From: Flavobacteriales bacterium
GTDB taxonomy: Bacteria > Bacteroidota > Bacteroidia > Flavobacteriales_F > PHOS-HE28
Assembly: GCA_016703105.1 (NCBI GenBank)
Contig: JADJCS010000007.1
Location: 1-64,000 of the forward strand
Length of the DNA: 64,000 bases
Direction: 5' to 3'
Within the stretch, counting starts at the first letter, position 1, and each line of letters opens with the position of its first letter. Below are positions 49,624-59,122 of this stretch, in pieces. The notes under the pieces were generated by a model, which saw only the letters and a program-made list of their open reading frames with translations, did not search any database and was not told the DNA's origin. The position numbers and the translations under genes were made by a program.

Positions 49624-50283
49624 ATGATGACCATGAAGCTCTTCGGTATGCGGGTGTTCCACGAGGATATGTGGGAGCTCCTGTTCAAATTCGGGCTGAA
49701 CGCCATCGTCCTGTTCATCCTCATCCGGTCGATCTACTATCCGATCCACCGGAAGAAGGACTACCTGTTCACGTACTTCCTGTTCAATATCCTGATCTTC
49801 TTCCTCTGCGTGCTGCTGAACAACGTGAAGCTGAGCATCGGCTTCGCGTTCGGGCTGTTCGCCATCTTCGGCATACTGCGCTACCGCACCGAGCAGATCA
49901 GCATCAAGGACATGACCTACCTGTTCGCGGTGATCAGCCTGGCGGTGATCAACGCGTTGGTGAGCAAGAAGATCAGTCTGGCCGAGCTGTTGTTCACCGA
50001 TGGCATGATCCTGCTGGTGACCTATGCCCTGGAGCACGTGTGGCTCACCCGGCACGAGGCCATGCGCATGTTGATCTACGATCGTATCGACCTGATGCGG
50101 CCCGGGCAACGGGAAGCTCTGTACGCGGATCTCCATACCCGCCTCGGCATCAAGGTGAGCCGGGTAGAAGTGGGGCGGATCGACCTGTTGCGCGATACCG
50201 CCCAACTACGCGTCTTCTACTATGAGGATGAGCAGGGCCTGGGCTCGTTCACCGAGATGGCGGGCGACGACGGCGACGATTAG
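49624..50283 (+). CDS. DUF4956 membrane protein, partner of the VTC-domain protein
   Basis: The protein has 219 residues. Three to four membrane segments lie in the first 130 residues (FGLNAIVLFILIRSIYYP, YFLFNILIFFLCVLLN, IGFAFGLFAIFGILRYRTEQ, ISLAVINALVSKKIS), including the phrase FGLFAIFGILRYRTEQISIK that marks the family. A cytoplasmic C-terminal domain of about 75 residues follows (LMRPGQREALYADLHTRLGI), ending in an acidic tail. Its function is unknown; gene pairing with VTC proteins suggests polyphosphate handling at the membrane. Its stop overlaps the end of the convergent ispF by four bases. Confidence 0.9.
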   Translation: MMTMKLFGMRVFHEDMWELLFKFGLNAIVLFILIRSIYYPIHRKKDYLFTYFLFNILIFFLCVLLNNVKLSIGFAFGLFAIFGILRYRTEQISIKDMTYLFAVISLAVINALVSKKISLAELLFTDGMILLVTYALEHVWLTRHEAMRMLIYDRIDLMRPGQREALYADLHTRLGIKVSRVEVGRIDLLRDTAQLRVFYYEDEQGLGSFTEMAGDDGDD

Positions 50284-50759
50284 CCCTTCGCGATCAACGC
50301 CACCGCATAGGCGCACACCCCCTCCTCCCGGCCCACATAGCCGAGCTTCTCGTTCGTAGTGGCCTTGATGCCCACGGCGTCCTCCTCCACACCGAGGATC
50401 GGTGCGATCGCTCGCTTCATGGCGGGGATATGCGGCTTGATCTTCGGGCGTTCCATGACGAGGCTGCAGTCCACGTTGCCCACGCGCCAACCCCGTTCCC
50501 CGATCAAGCGGACCACTTCGCGCAGCAGTACTTTGCTGTCGGCGCCTTTCCAGCGCGCATCGGTATCCGGAAAATGATGACCGATATCCGGCAGCCCTGC
50601 CGCACCGAGCAGCGCATCGCAGAGGGCATGCAAGAGCACGTCCGCGTCACTATGGCCTACGATGCCAACGGTGTGCTCGATCCGAACGCCCCCCAGCCAG
50701 AGCGCACGGCCCTCGGCCAGGCGGTGAACATCGAAGCCGAAGCCGACACGGAAGTTCAT
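50280..50759 (-). CDS. ispF: 2-C-methyl-D-erythritol 2,4-cyclodiphosphate synthase
   Basis: IspF closes the cyclic diphosphate in the MEP route to isoprenoids. The protein has 159 residues. The metal-binding start GFGFDVHRLAEGRALWLGGV (Asp and His) is followed by IVGHSDADVLLHALCDALLG, HHFPDTDARWKGADS, the segment NVDCSLVMERPKIKPHI and the C-terminal IKATTNEKLGYVGREEGVCA. Its start overlaps the stop of porV (ATGA), so it is translated from the porU-porV mRNA. Confidence 0.97.
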   Translation of the reverse strand: MNFRVGFGFDVHRLAEGRALWLGGVRIEHTVGIVGHSDADVLLHALCDALLGAAGLPDIGHHFPDTDARWKGADSKVLLREVVRLIGERGWRVGNVDCSLVMERPKIKPHIPAMKRAIAPILGVEEDAVGIKATTNEKLGYVGREEGVCAYAVALIAKG

Positions 50760-52051
50760 TCCTCCGTGTTCTTCTTCTTCCTGCTCTTGTCGAAGTTGAA
50801 CCCGAGCGTGAAGCGCAAGGTGTTCGCCAGCGGGCTGCGCTGAGTGTTGGCGATCAAGTAGCTCAGGTCGATGGAGAAGATGCTGTAGCGCACACCGGCG
50901 CCGAGCGTGAAGTACTTGCGGTTGCCTTTGGTGTAGTGCTCCCAGAAATACCCGGCCCGCACCGCGAACTGCTTAGCGTACCAATACTCCAAGCCACCGC
51001 CCAGATTGATCTCCCGGAACTCTTCCTTCGTATTGCTGCCGCTGATGAGTTCTCCATCCCGCCATAGAATCCAGGCGCATCGCTGAAGGACTGGAACAAG
51101 CCTTGCGCCACACCCACATCAGGGTTCTTTCCAGAAGCGATCTGGAACTCACCGGTCGCGGGGTCCACGATATTGTTGCCGCTGGAATCGACCGCATAGA
51201 TCGGCGGCGTGGGCACCAGCAGCTTGTTCGCGTCGAAATGGATGGATATCGAATTGTAGTCGTCCAGGTTGTAGGTGAACCGGGGGCCAAGACGCAGGTT
51301 CATAGGAATGAAGTCCCGCTTGGCCGTTTCCGAATAGGACATCTTCGCACCGATGTTGGAGATGTTCAGGCCGAAGGCGAAGGTCCCGGTCTTGTCACCC
51401 AGTTGAAGCTCCGGCTTCTGGTAATAGACCGACACATCCGCGGCCACGGTCTGGCCCGCTTTGGTGTTGGCATTGTTCACATTGAGACCGCCGGTGAGAT
51501 TGCTGTTCACGTAGCGCACGGCGATGCCACCGCTGAAGAAGTCACTGAACTGCTGGGCGAAGGCGATGTCCACCGCGAACTCCGCTGGTTTGAACTCCCG
51601 TATCGGCTGGCCCGGTGGCATCGGTGAACTGGATGCTCCCCAGATCGAAATACCGGAGCGAGCCACCGATCGTGCTGCGCTTATTCCCCAAACGGCCATA
51701 ACCTGCCAGGTAAGCGAGGCTCATATCAGGCACCAAATTGCGCAGCCAAGGGCTGAAGGAGATGGCGAACTCGCCATCGTTGGGAGCGAAGGCCAGTTTG
51801 GCGGGGTTCCAGTGGATCGCGTTCACATCCGGGGAGATGGCCACGCCGGCGTCGCCCATACCACCCGCCCGGGAATCTACCGAGATCATCAGAAAGGGCA
51901 CCGCTGTGGTAATGGTGTTCAAGTCCTTTCCACAGGGTTGTCCGGTGATCTCGTTGACGCAATCGGAACTCACCTGAGCATGCACGGGCCGAAGGGCAAC
52001 GAGCGCCAAGAGAACGATGACGGAGCGGAACAGCGGACGGAGCACGTGCAT
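50756..52051 (-). CDS. porV: PorV-type outer-membrane protein of T9SS (two frameshifts)
   Basis: PorV (LptO) is an outer-membrane beta-barrel of the FadL type that brings T9SS cargo to the PorU sortase. The repaired protein would have about 431 residues. A signal peptide (MHVLRPLFRSVIVLLALVAL) is followed by TTAVPFLMISVDSRAGGMGD and AISPDVNAIHWNPAKLAFAP, the conserved PorV start. The second part reads EFAVDIAFAQQFSDFFSGGI through DVGVAQGLFQSFSDAPGFYG, and the end reads EYWYAKQFAVRAGYFWEHYT and LGFNFDKSRKKKNTEE. One extra C in a GGGCC run near 51620 and one missing G in a GGG run near 51065 break the frame. All three parts are otherwise well conserved, so both breaks are probably sequencing errors. 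A TATATTTG box lies 27 bases upstream. Confidence 0.88.
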
Positions 52052-52077
52052 TAGGGGAGGTTCAGGAAAAAGGACGG

Positions 52078-52085
52078 CAAATATA
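52078..52085 (-). promoter_or_regulatory. -7 box upstream of porV
   Basis: The minus strand reads TATATTTG, an exact match to TAnnTTTG, in the 65-base porU-porV gap. It may give porV extra transcription. Confidence 0.5.
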
Positions 52086-52116
52086 CGGGGCCCCAGCCGG
52101 GTTTATTGTTCGTGGT

Positions 52117-55100
52117 TCAGCGCAGGATCACCAGCTTCTCGTACTTCTCGGCCTTGTCCCCCTCCTGGGTCACCACATTGAGACGGTAGACATAAACACC
52201 CCGGCCCAGTTTATCACCTTGATCATCCAGGCCATCCCATGCCATGGGCTCGGATCGGAAGCCCTCGCAGGCCAGCTGGCGGTTCAAGGTCTTCACCAGG
52301 CGACCGGCCACGGTGAAGACTTGGACCTGCACATCGAGCGTGGAGCACGGGCGGTTGTGTTCGAAGAAGAACTGGGTGTTGGTGGTGAAGGGATTGGGGT
52401 AGTTGAGCACGTGCTCCAGGGCCAGTTCGGCGCTTGGCGCCACTACGAACTCGGTGCCGGCCTCGGTGGAATTGTTGAACACGTCCCAAGCCTTCACCCG
52501 AAGGGTATGGTTGCCTTCCGCCAGATCGCTGAATCGGTACCGGACCTTCCCGCTCTTGTAGGAGTCCAGATCGGCGTCGTACTGGTTGTTCAATACGATG
52601 GTCTGATCGGTGTTCTCGTCCAGAACGGCCACCAGGTCATGGCCAATGCTACTGCCCAACGTATTGATCCCGTTCTGGTCGAACAGTTTGACGAGGAGCA
52701 TCGGGGTCTCATTGGTGATGCCGCCCCGCACAAAACGCTCATCGTTCATATACACCCCGACACTTGGGCCTTGCTCGTCGAGGGCCACATCGGTCGCGGT
52801 GCCACCCACGAGCACGGTGTCGTTCCCGCCGCACGCATTGGTGATATAGTTCTCCGCGTAGCAGCTGATCCTTCCCGGACCCACCTGGTAGGAGATATCC
52901 TTGGGCACCACGAACGTGAAGCTGAAGATCCCGTTAGCGACCGTGGCCTTGCCGCGATAGATGATGCCTTTACGAACGCTGAAGGGGAACGGGGAGCCTC
53001 CGTCATTGGCCAGTGTGGATTGTTGCAGCCGCTTGTCGAATACGGTGGGGATCACCAACCCATTGAGGTCGGAAAGCAGCATGCCATTGCCATCCACCAC
53101 TTCACCGGTGATGCGGACCGTGGCGAGCGCCTCCAAGGTATCCACGGCCGTGCCGAGCGTATCGGTGATGGCGGTGATCCGGACCTCATTGCGGGGTACC
53201 GCAAGGCGGAGGCTCGGGTCTCCGAGAAGGGCGAAATTCCGGTGGTTCGTCTGGGTGGGTTGGGCGGATGTGATGTCGCGCTTGGTGCGGCGATAGGTAT
53301 CGCCCAAGGTCGCGGCACGCCCCAGTTCGTCCTGCTTCTCGAACACATGATCATAGAAGTACTGCGAGAGCTGGAAGTTCTGCGTGCTATAGGCGATGCG
53401 GGTGGTGGTCATCAGGCCGATGCCCCCTCCAATGGGATTGAGCACCACATATTCTCCGGCCGAGGTGCGTCCCGGATCGTCCCAGCGCGAGAACTCACAG
53501 GTCGCGGTCATGAAGAGCGGCATTCGCTCGCTATTTGTCCAACCCAGGATAGTGGAGTTGTCCAGGAACCGCTCATGGGCCCAACCCACTTCGCCGCCAT
53601 GGCCCACGTAGTTCACGACCAGCGCGCCGCGTTGCACCTGGTCCCGCAAAGCATCTTGTGCCTCGAAGTAGCGCTCGCCCCCGGCCGTACTGGACTGCTG
53701 GTAAGCGTCCAGATAGATCTTCGAAACGTTGAAGCAGGGGTAGTCCGCCTCCGCTCCGGTGGCGAGTTGATCGCTTTGGCTCATATGGATGGCACCTTCG
53801 AACCCGTCCCCCTCTTGATCATCGCTGGCGAACACCAATAACGTACGCCAATCGTTCGCTCCACCGTCGCCGCCAACAGAGCATTGCGCCTCCGAACTGC
53901 TCTGCAGGGTCAGACGATCGTAACGCAGGATCTTGTCCGCCATTTCGGACGCTTGCTCCGAATTCGAGATCGGCAGGCGCCCCACCCCGATGTCTACGAG
54001 ATCCCCCTGGTACTCACCCTCGCCATCATCCAACAGGCCGTAGTAATCGTCCGAGCAATAGCTCAACGAGGCGTGCCAGGAGTTCGCCGTCTGATAGCTG
54101 GGGATCCAGTTCTGGTTGCTGTTCGACCGCGAGAGGTTGTTGTACGAACCATCCCCGAACAGGAGCAGATAACGTGGCATCAGGGCCAGGTCCGTGCCGG
54201 CCCGATCATACAGCAATTTCATGTACCGCTTGATCGCCGTGGCATCGCGCATGCCGGAGGAGAACTCATTGAAGACCTCCTGGGGGGTCACCATCTTCAC
54301 CGTGAGCCCTTCTGATTCGCGTCGTTCAGCGATGCGCGCCGCGCTGTTCTTGAACTCGGGCGGGGTCACGATCACTAGGTCGGTGGGCAGGGTCGTGGCG
54401 TGCAGGTTCTGATTGGCCACGCGACCGGCCAGGTAGGGCACGCGCAGTGAATTCGGGCGGAAGGCGGCGAACTGACGAAGGGAATCCGTTCGGAGGCGGA
54501 AGACCTTCTGTATGCCGTTGTCCGTGAGATCCACACTGGCGGCCAGCGTTGGGTTGGTCACGTCCCACAGGGCGAGTAAGCCTGGCGCCAGATCCAAAGT
54601 GAACTCGGTGACCTCACCTGGACCTACGCTGGTGAGATCGCGGAAGAGAAGCTGATCATCCGCCATCTTCAAGTCCCGGCGCAAATTCACTTCCAGGAAG
54701 TTCATCCAACCGATGGACGATACGGGGTTGTGCTTGATGAAGCTCACCGTCACTGGCAGGTTGTTCCCGTTCGCGTTGAAGCAAAAGGTCTGTTGGGTCG
54801 GCTTGGCCTGCTCGCCCGTATAACCCGTACCCACACCGGCCACACTAAAGGTGGAATCCAACAGACCGGATACGATCCTCCATTGGCTCGAATTGGTGGT
54901 CCCTAGTGTTCGGCTCAGAACATTCACCCGCAAACACACTTGATCCTGTTGCCTTATGTAAGGTGTCTCAAAATTGTAGACGTATGTGGTAACGATATCG
55001 TAAGTCTCGGCGAAGAGGTTCCGGCCGGACTTCAGCAACGTGGTGTAGTCCTTCTCGATGAACTGACGGTCGTCGAAGGAATCGCTGGCGCGGGTGGCCG

Positions 55101-56124
55101 GATCCGTCACTTGCGGGATCACCCCCACGCGCAAAGGCAGTTCGTCCGCCACGCCGATACCGACGAAATACGAGGCTGTGTCGGTGAAAACATGCTTCGT
55201 GTGGGCCATCCAGTCGGTCCCGCTCTCCATATCCCAACGCTGCGGACCGGTCGCATAGAACACGAGCCTGTCGCCCGGTCCGAATTGGCCATCTCCACCA
55301 TCCTCCATCAGAATGGCGTTCTGCAGCAGGTCCGAGGGCCTCTCCACAGAGTTCTCGAAAGGCAACATGCCGAAGTGGTTCCCATAGAGGTTCACCTGGT
55401 CCGACGGCACTTCGCCGTTGAGCCCCATGTCGGAGAGCATGGCATGAGTGACCTCATACACACCGTCATCCACCACCAGCACTCTGAACCAATCCCCGGT
55501 GGCCAATTTGCTCGTTGTCGGACCCGATTTGGGCACACCGCCCCCCCCGCTACCGTGGGTTTCCACGAATTCGACCTTGTAACTCAACAAGCGCTCCCAA
55601 GCACCTGTTCCAGTGTTGTGGCGATAGGGATAGATGTCCACCAAGGCAAAAGGCTGTTTTCGTTCCCAGCCAAGCCGTGAACGCACCTCCGGAGCGGACC
55701 ATTCACCTGTGAGCCCGGGAAGAGCCGCTACCTCGCCTGTGGTCATGGGAACAAAGACCTGCTCGGTCAAGTGAGCGGTGAAACCCACCGTGCCCGCAGA
55801 AAGTTGGCGGGTTTCGTGGATGTAAGGAAGGTCCGCGCGCGCGGCGTCGTAGAAAAGGCGCTTATCCGTGGAATGCGCCTTGGTGGGGACGGAACGTTCA
55901 CGGATGTCCTCGACCCCATTGGAAACCCTGTCCGTTGATCCCGCGGTCGACGGCACTGGCTGGGCAGCGCGGGGAGAACCGCGTTCCGTCTGCGGTGGGT
56001 TGGTCGGTGGTGACAGCGGAGCTACGACCTTCGCCGGCGGCACAGTGGCTCGATCCTGTTGGGCGATGAGTCCGGTCGGGATGATCAGAATGGTCGCTAG
56101 ACCGAGGAGAAATGGGCGCGTCAT
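52117..56124 (-). CDS. porU: PorU, T9SS C-terminal signal peptidase/sortase
   Basis: PorU is a gingipain-like cysteine protease on the cell surface that removes the sorting domain from T9SS cargo and links the cargo to lipopolysaccharide. The protein has 1335 residues. The signal peptide starts MTRPFLLGLATILIIPTGLI. The N-terminal region (about 30-500) is beta-rich. The Peptidase_C25 domain contains the catalytic histidine in VVNYVGHGGEVGW (about 836-848) and the cysteine in MTATCEFSRWDD (about 872-883). Beta-sandwich domains follow, and the protein ends in its own type A-like domain (VLNYPNPFTTNTQFFF, then GRGVYVYRLNVVTQEGD). The start at 56124 was chosen for its signal peptide; an upstream TTG is in frame. 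It lies just upstream of porV, as in Flavobacterium. Confidence 0.95.
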   Translation of the reverse strand: MTRPFLLGLATILIIPTGLIAQQDRATVPPAKVVAPLSPPTNPPQTERGSPRAAQPVPSTAGSTDRVSNGVEDIRERSVPTKAHSTDKRLFYDAARADLPYIHETRQLSAGTVGFTAHLTEQVFVPMTTGEVAALPGLTGEWSAPEVRSRLGWERKQPFALVDIYPYRHNTGTGAWERLLSYKVEFVETHGSGGGGVPKSGPTTSKLATGDWFRVLVVDDGVYEVTHAMLSDMGLNGEVPSDQVNLYGNHFGMLPFENSVERPSDLLQNAILMEDGGDGQFGPGDRLVFYATGPQRWDMESGTDWMAHTKHVFTDTASYFVGIGVADELPLRVGVIPQVTDPATRASDSFDDRQFIEKDYTTLLKSGRNLFAETYDIVTTYVYNFETPYIRQQDQVCLRVNVLSRTLGTTNSSQWRIVSGLLDSTFSVAGVGTGYTGEQAKPTQQTFCFNANGNNLPVTVSFIKHNPVSSIGWMNFLEVNLRRDLKMADDQLLFRDLTSVGPGEVTEFTLDLAPGLLALWDVTNPTLAASVDLTDNGIQKVFRLRTDSLRQFAAFRPNSLRVPYLAGRVANQNLHATTLPTDLVIVTPPEFKNSAARIAERRESEGLTVKMVTPQEVFNEFSSGMRDATAIKRYMKLLYDRAGTDLALMPRYLLLFGDGSYNNLSRSNSNQNWIPSYQTANSWHASLSYCSDDYYGLLDDGEGEYQGDLVDIGVGRLPISNSEQASEMADKILRYDRLTLQSSSEAQCSVGGDGGANDWRTLLVFASDDQEGDGFEGAIHMSQSDQLATGAEADYPCFNVSKIYLDAYQQSSTAGGERYFEAQDALRDQVQRGALVVNYVGHGGEVGWAHERFLDNSTILGWTNSERMPLFMTATCEFSRWDDPGRTSAGEYVVLNPIGGGIGLMTTTRIAYSTQNFQLSQYFYDHVFEKQDELGRAATLGDTYRRTKRDITSAQPTQTNHRNFALLGDPSLRLAVPRNEVRITAITDTLGTAVDTLEALATVRITGEVVDGNGMLLSDLNGLVIPTVFDKRLQQSTLANDGGSPFPFSVRKGIIYRGKATVANGIFSFTFVVPKDISYQVGPGRISCYAENYITNACGGNDTVLVGGTATDVALDEQGPSVGVYMNDERFVRGGITNETPMLLVKLFDQNGINTLGSSIGHDLVAVLDENTDQTIVLNNQYDADLDSYKSGKVRYRFSDLAEGNHTLRVKAWDVFNNSTEAGTEFVVAPSAELALEHVLNYPNPFTTNTQFFFEHNRPCSTLDVQVQVFTVAGRLVKTLNRQLACEGFRSEPMAWDGLDDQGDKLGRGVYVYRLNVVTQEGDKAEKYEKLVILR

Positions 56125-56158
56125 GAACACTGATGAACAGGTTTTCAACAAGAATGAC

Positions 56159-56166
56159 CGAAAGTA
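56159..56166 (-). promoter_or_regulatory. -7-like box upstream of porU
   Basis: The minus strand reads TACTTTCG, 35 bases before porU. It lies back to back with the plus-strand box at 56168. Confidence 0.45.
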
Positions 56167-56167
56167 C

Positions 56168-56175
56168 TACCTTCG
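56168..56175 (+). promoter_or_regulatory. -7-like box upstream of the porP/sprF-like gene
   Basis: TACCTTCG, one base from the divergent porU box. A start site near 56182 would leave a leader of about 110 bases before ATG at 56293. Confidence 0.4.
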
Positions 56176-56292
56176 ACCCTTGCCTTTCCGAACATGGGCA
56201 GTAACGAGGCCTGGTCCAGATCATTGTGGACCGGGGATGGGAACCGCGATGCAATGAGGTGCGTATACTTGGCGTTCGCAGCAGAGCTACGG

Positions 56293-57282
56293 ATGATGGG
56301 AAGCGTGATCAGGGGAAAAGCACTTCGTGCAGCCATGGTGCTGGCAGGATGTATAGGACTACTGGGGACAACACGGGCGCAAGACCCGCAGTTCACTCAG
56401 TTCTATGCCAATCCGCTCTATTTGAACCCGGCGTTCGCAGGAACGGCGCGCTGTCCGCGCGTGGCCCTGAACTACCGGAACCAATGGCCCGCGCTCACGG
56501 GCACGTTCGTGACCACGAGCGCGAGCTATGACCAACATGTGGATGCTATCCTAGGTGGTCTGGGTATCCTGGTCACGCATGACCAGGCTGGCAAAGGCAC
56601 ACTGAACACCACGACAGTGAGCGGTATCTACTCCTACCAGCTCGCTATCTCCCGCAAATTCTCGATGAAGTTCGGCGTACAAGCAACATACTTCCAGAAG
56701 TCCCTGGATTGGAGCAAGTTGACCTTTGGCGACCAGATCGACCCGCGCCGCGGTTTCATCTATACGACGAACGATGTTCCCCGCGGCGGAAGCATCGGCA
56801 ATGCTGACTTTTCTGCTGGCGTACTTGGGTATACGGACATCTTTTTCGTCGGTGCGGCAGTACATCACCTCACTCAACCGAACGAGAGCCTGATCGTGGG
56901 TACTTCACGCCTGCCGATGAAGATCACAGGGCATGCTGGGGCCTCTATCCCATTGGGCATGAAGGGCAAATATGGCGAGGCCAAGACCCGGATCGCTCCG
57001 AACATCATTTTCCAACAACAAGCGCAATTCCGCCAGCTCAACTTAGGCCTCTATATCGACCACGGTCCGATCACGGCCGGGGTGTGGTACCGCACGCGCG
57101 ATGCTTTCATCGCGATGGTCGGTTTCCATACCGAAAAGTTGAAGTTCGGATACAGCTACGACGTCACCACCTCCAAGCTGACCACGGCGACAGCCGGTTC
57201 GCACGAGGTGAGCGTTCAACTTCAGTTCAACTGCAAGCCCAAGAAACGAAGGTTCCGCGTTGTGGCGTGTCCCACTTTCTAA
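56293..57282 (+). CDS. PorP/SprF family T9SS outer-membrane protein
   Basis: The protein has about 329 residues. A signal peptide ends near TTRAQ, and the mature start DPQFTQFYANPLYLNPAFAG is the hallmark of the PorP/SprF family, followed by CPRVALNYRNQWPALTG and SYDQHVDAILGGLGILVTHD. The rest is beta-barrel-like (YSYQLAISRKFSMKFGVQAT, FGYSYDVTTSKL). Family members bind T9SS cargo of type B or support the gliding motor through PorE and PorK. Which adhesin it serves is unclear, since no sprB-like gene is present. The start at 56293 fits the signal peptide; earlier in-frame ATGs at 56194 and 56254 are possible. It precedes gldJ by 34 bases. Confidence 0.88.
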   Translation: MMGSVIRGKALRAAMVLAGCIGLLGTTRAQDPQFTQFYANPLYLNPAFAGTARCPRVALNYRNQWPALTGTFVTTSASYDQHVDAILGGLGILVTHDQAGKGTLNTTTVSGIYSYQLAISRKFSMKFGVQATYFQKSLDWSKLTFGDQIDPRRGFIYTTNDVPRGGSIGNADFSAGVLGYTDIFFVGAAVHHLTQPNESLIVGTSRLPMKITGHAGASIPLGMKGKYGEAKTRIAPNIIFQQQAQFRQLNLGLYIDHGPITAGVWYRTRDAFIAMVGFHTEKLKFGYSYDVTTSKLTTATAGSHEVSVQLQFNCKPKKRRFRVVACPTF

Positions 57283-57316
57283 GCCTGTAACAGCAACCGT
57301 ATTAAAGACCTGCACC

Positions 57317-59071
57317 ATGGACCGCGTAAGGAAGATCGCATTCCTGGCCGCAAGCGCCGCCCTCTTCAGCTCATGCCAGTTCGAAAATAGCGGTGCCACA
57401 GGCTGGAACTACAACGACTCGAAGAACGGCGGCTTTGAAAAGGCCCCTTTCGAGGAGCAGGAGAACGGGCCCGGCCTGATCCTCGTCGAAGGCGGCCAGT
57501 TCACTATGGGCCGTGAGACCGACGACCTCACCCATGAATGGAACAACATACCCCGCACGGTAACGGTCAGTTCGTTCTACATGGACGAGGTGGAAGTGAC
57601 CAACTTCTACTGGCTCGAATATCTCTACTGGCTGGAGCGTGTTTTCGTGGCCGACTATCCGGAGATCTATAAGAAAGCCCTACCCGATACGCTGGTATGG
57701 CGCACCAAATTGGCGTTCAACGAGCCTTACACAGAGTACTATCTGCGCCATCCGGCGTACCGCGACTATCCGGTCGTGGGGGTTAACTGGCTCCAAGCGA
57801 ACGACTATTGTGCTTGGCGAACGGACCGGGTGAACGAGGTCATCCTCATCCGCGAAGGTCTCTTCGAGCACTACCCCAATCAGATCAACGAGGACCACTT
57901 CACCACCGACGCCTATGCTGCAGGGCAATATGAGAGCGGCAAGAAAGTGGATGGCGTGCAGGACTTCAACCCGAACAAGGACCCGCGGAACATCACAATG
58001 GAGGATGGTATACTCCTACCGAGGTACCGCCTGCCGACCGAGGCGGAGTGGGAATACGCCGCTTTCGGCCTGGTGGGCAATACAGTGGACGAACGCATCA
58101 TCGAACGCCGGATCTATCCCTGGAACGGCCACTGGGTGCGTTACGATAGCCGCAAAAAAGGCGGTGCCTTCTACGGGGATTTCCGCGGCAACTTCATGCG
58201 CGGACGTGGAGACTACATGGGTGTCGCCGGAAGCCTGAACGACAACGCGGACATCACGGCTCCTGTGTTCAGCTATTGGCCCAATGACTATGGCCTGTAC
58301 AACATGGCCGGCAACGTGAGCGAATGGGTGATGGATGTGTACCGTCCGCTGAGCCCCGAGGACAAGGACGACTTCCGCGCTTTCCGCGGTAACGTGTTCA
58401 AGACCAAAGTGCTGAACAGCGACGGGGCCGTGCAGGACAAGCATGACCTGGTGGTGTATGATGTCGAGGGTATCAAGTATTTCTTGGTGGAGTTCCAGAA
58501 GGAGATGCAGCGCAAAGCCACACCGGAAGAAGCGAAACTGATCGACGACCTCCTCGTCGCCATCGATCAATCGATCGAGTTCAAGAACACCAGAAAAGAA
58601 GACGCGGCCTACCAGCGCGTGCAGGACATGGTGGATATGATCAAGGGGCAGGACCTGGACATCAGCCCAAAGCTTCTGAGCGGCATCAGTGACTACCAAA
58701 GCGACCAGCCCGGGGATGTACGTATGCGCAATGTGACCGTCGAGGAGAACATCGATCGTCGCAATTACCGCGACGCCGACAACATCGACTACCGTGATGG
58801 TGACATAGAGAGCAGTATTTTTTACGACAACGCGGATTTTGAAGGTAACCCGATGTACGATTGGGGGAACACCACGTTGGTGAACGACCGCGCCCGCGTG
58901 TACAAGGGGGCCAGCTGGGGTGATCGCGTGTATTGGGCGAACCCCGGCACACGCCGGTTCCTGGACGAACGGCAAAGCACCTCAATGATAGGCTTCCGGT
59001 GCGCCATGACCCGCGTGGGCAGTCCGGTCGGTATGGGCGATGACAAACGTCGCGGCAAGTTGAAGCGATAG
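57317..59071 (+). CDS. gldJ: Gliding motility / T9SS lipoprotein GldJ
   Basis: GldJ is an outer-membrane lipoprotein that stabilises GldK and is needed for gliding and T9SS secretion in Flavobacterium. The protein has 584 residues. The signal (MDRVRKIAFLAASAALFSSC) ends in a lipobox with Cys-22. A sulfatase-modifying-factor (FGE) fold follows: GLILVEGGQFTMGRETDDLT, VTVSSFYMDEVEVTNFYWLE, RYRLPTEAEWEYAAFG, LYNMAGNVSEWVMDVY and GASWGDRVYWANPGTRRFLD, closing with MIGFRCAMTRV. A helical insert (about 385-450) separates the last two parts. The FGE active-site cysteines are absent, as expected for the non-catalytic Gld family. It ends before a strong terminator that precedes murF. Confidence 0.95.
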   Translation: MDRVRKIAFLAASAALFSSCQFENSGATGWNYNDSKNGGFEKAPFEEQENGPGLILVEGGQFTMGRETDDLTHEWNNIPRTVTVSSFYMDEVEVTNFYWLEYLYWLERVFVADYPEIYKKALPDTLVWRTKLAFNEPYTEYYLRHPAYRDYPVVGVNWLQANDYCAWRTDRVNEVILIREGLFEHYPNQINEDHFTTDAYAAGQYESGKKVDGVQDFNPNKDPRNITMEDGILLPRYRLPTEAEWEYAAFGLVGNTVDERIIERRIYPWNGHWVRYDSRKKGGAFYGDFRGNFMRGRGDYMGVAGSLNDNADITAPVFSYWPNDYGLYNMAGNVSEWVMDVYRPLSPEDKDDFRAFRGNVFKTKVLNSDGAVQDKHDLVVYDVEGIKYFLVEFQKEMQRKATPEEAKLIDDLLVAIDQSIEFKNTRKEDAAYQRVQDMVDMIKGQDLDISPKLLSGISDYQSDQPGDVRMRNVTVEENIDRRNYRDADNIDYRDGDIESSIFYDNADFEGNPMYDWGNTTLVNDRARVYKGASWGDRVYWANPGTRRFLDERQSTSMIGFRCAMTRVGSPVGMGDDKRRGKLKR

Positions 59072-59090
59072 TCCCGCAAACCTAGTTTTG

Positions 59091-59121
59091 GACCCCGGCC
59101 TGAGGCCGGGGTCTTCTTTTT
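59091..59121 (+). terminator. Terminator between gldJ and murF
   Basis: A perfect 10-bp stem (GACCCCGGCC with GGCCGGGGTC) around TGA is followed by TTCTTTTT. The T-run ends two bases before the murF ATG. Confidence 0.85.
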
Positions 59122-59122
59122 C

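Noticed and set aside
52219..53841. 540-codon plus-strand frame opposite porU
   Set aside because: It is antisense to PorU with its catalytic motifs; no motif or signal peptide of its own.
54964..54978. TCTCAAAATTGT in porU, shared with the 165-bp element
   Set aside because: Only 12 bases match and no inverted partner lies nearby; it falls in normal coding sequence, so chance is the simplest reading.
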